DNA from: Burkholderiales bacterium 67-32
GTDB lineage: Bacteria; Pseudomonadota; Gammaproteobacteria; Burkholderiales; Burkholderiaceae_B
Reading direction: 5' to 3'
NCBI GenBank assembly: GCA_001898625.1
Contig: MKUP01000027.1
Span: 253,799-317,798 of the forward strand
Length of the DNA stretch: 64,000 nucleotides
Part shown: positions 62,924 to 64,000 of the stretch, piece by piece
Numbering within the stretch: position 1 is the stretch's first letter
How the letters are laid out: every line of letters begins with the position of its first letter
Translations under genes and position numbers: made by a program
The notes under the pieces: generated by a model
What the model was told of the DNA's origin: nothing
Seen by the model: only the letters and a program-made list of their open reading frames with translations
The model's database searches: none

Positions 62924-64000
62924 CTATGGCCCTTTCGGCAGCGTGTACGCGATCACGTAATCCCCGCGGTCGGGCGACTGCCGCGCGCCGCCGGCCGAGA
63001 TCACGACGAACTGCCGGCCGCTCTCGGGCGACATGTAGGTCATGGGCGTGGCCTGCGCCCCCACCGGGAGCCGGCCCTTCCACAACTCCTTGCCGGTCAG
63101 GACGTCGATCGCGCGCAGGTAGTAGTCCTGCGTGCCGGCGTAGAACACCAGGCCCGATGCGGTCGTCAGCGGTCCGCCCAGCGTCGGCATGCCGATGGGG
63201 ATCTGCAGGCCGGTCTTCATGCCGAGCGGCCCGGTGTCCTGCAGGGTGCTCATCGGCGCCTGCCAGACGATCTTGCGGGTCTTCAGGTCGACGGCGGTCA
63301 TGGTGCCGTAGGGCGGCGCGTGGCAGGGCACGCCCAGCGGCGACATGAAGCCGTTCTTCGATATGCCGTACGGGGTGCCTTCCTGCGGCGCATAGCCTTC
63401 GTGCACCGAGGCGGCCTTGGTCGGATCCGGCGTTTCGTCGCGCGGGATCAGGCGGGCCCATTGCGGCATCCGGATGTCGTTGATCACCAGGTAGTCGAGC
63501 GAGGGCACGACCGAGACGCCGCCCCAGTTCATGCCGCCGTAGTAGCCGGGGTAGATCAGCGTGCGGCGGTCGGTGCGCAGCGGGGTGAAGTCGCCTTCGT
63601 AGCGCATCTTGCGGAACTCGATGCGGCACCACAACTGGTCGAAGAAGGTGGCGCCCCACATGCTGGCTTCAGTGAAGGGCGTGGTCCCGATGCCGGGCAT
63701 GCCGACCGAGTAGGGCTGCGTGGGCGAGGTCCAGTCGCCTTCTTGCGCGCCCTGCGGCACGGGGACTTCCTTGACCTCGGCCAGCGGCGTGCCGTCGCGC
63801 CGGTCCAGGAGGAATATCTGGCCGCGCTTGGTGGCCTGGATCAGGGCGGGGACCGTGCCGCCCTTGCCGTCGGGCAGGTCGTGCAGCGTGGGCGGCGTGC
63901 CCACGTCATAGTCCCAGAGGTCATGGTGGGTGGTCTGGAATTTCCAGCGCTCGCGGCCGGTCTCGATGTCCAGCGCGACGATGGACGAGGCGTATTCCTC
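62924..64000 (-). CDS. Membrane-bound PQQ-dependent dehydrogenase, glucose/quinate/shikimate type (5' part outside the window)
   Basis: C-terminal 358 residues of a quinoprotein whose beginning lies beyond base 64000. They begin EEYASSIVALDIETGRERWKF then THHDLWDYDVGTPPTL, and show beta-propeller blade motifs (ATKRGQIFLLDRRDGTPL, GGMNWGGVSVVP, TMTAVDLKTRKIVWQ, YYLRAIDVLTGKELW). Such enzymes oxidise glucose, quinate or shikimate in the periplasm and reduce ubiquinone. Next to pcaQ and pcaHG, quinate or shikimate (precursors of protocatechuate) is the more attractive substrate, but the membrane domain that could help decide is not seen. Confidence 0.85.
   Translation of the reverse strand, partial: EEYASSIVALDIETGRERWKFQTTHHDLWDYDVGTPPTLHDLPDGKGGTVPALIQATKRGQIFLLDRRDGTPLAEVKEVPVPQGAQEGDWTSPTQPYSVGMPGIGTTPFTEASMWGATFFDQLWCRIEFRKMRYEGDFTPLRTDRRTLIYPGYYGGMNWGGVSVVPSLDYLVINDIRMPQWARLIPRDETPDPTKAASVHEGYAPQEGTPYGISKNGFMSPLGVPCHAPPYGTMTAVDLKTRKIVWQAPMSTLQDTGPLGMKTGLQIPIGMPTLGGPLTTASGLVFYAGTQDYYLRAIDVLTGKELWKGRLPVGAQATPMTYMSPESGRQFVVISAGGARQSPDRGDYVIAYTLPKGP

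Overview
The window looks like chromosomal DNA from a high-GC member of the Burkholderiales, most likely a Bordetella/Achromobacter-type Alcaligenaceae. The pointers are five Bug-type (TctC-like) tripartite tricarboxylate receptors without their membrane partners, several VanA-like Rieske oxygenases, a beta-proteobacterial pcaQ-pcaHG block, a groESL operon with a CIRCE element, and a bcs/wss-type cellulose operon. I saw no tRNA, rRNA, insertion sequence, integrase or CRISPR array. Species-level assignment is not possible by eye.

Layout. 1-2067: truncated pyrF, dgkA and a Bug receptor. 2089-16992 (all minus strand): one long, tightly overlapped cellulose operon, transcribed bcsD, a proline-rich gene, bcsA, bcsB, bcsZ, bcsC, then four acetylation genes (wssF, wssG, wssH, wssI types). 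It combines BcsD, typical of ordered or crystalline cellulose producers, with the acetylation module known from wrinkly-spreader Pseudomonas. 17310-20315: a 2OG-Fe(II) oxygenase with ogt, a MarR-GNAT fusion with a very clear autoregulatory promoter, and a secreted hypothetical protein. 20406-22670: groES-groEL with terminator, CIRCE and promoter. 22833-29599: an unknown protein, an HdeD-like/papain-like fusion, a MASE1-PAS membrane protein without output domain, an NlpE-like lipoprotein, a GGDEF diguanylate cyclase (a possible source of c-di-GMP for BcsA) and a D,D-carboxypeptidase. 29603-31934: a CLC channel divergent from a MarR regulator with a shared operator.

31948-37729 and 46627-60298 form an accessory aromatic-catabolism region: four Rieske oxygenase alpha subunits, one class III extradiol dioxygenase (MhpB-like), an alpha/beta hydrolase, a GlcG/HbpS protein, four Bug receptors, two LivK-like binding proteins, and their regulators (three LysR, one GntR/FCD, one MarR, one LuxR). 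No ferredoxin reductase and no transporter permease lies in the window, so these products must work with partners encoded elsewhere. Between the two halves sits the respiratory nitrate reductase operon narGHJI-ppiC-narK (37896-46613). 60399-64000: protocatechuate 3,4-dioxygenase pcaHG behind its LysR regulator pcaQ, next to the 3' part of a PQQ-dependent quinate/glucose-type dehydrogenase. Together these suggest conversion of quinate or shikimate, and aromatics in general, to protocatechuate followed by ortho cleavage.
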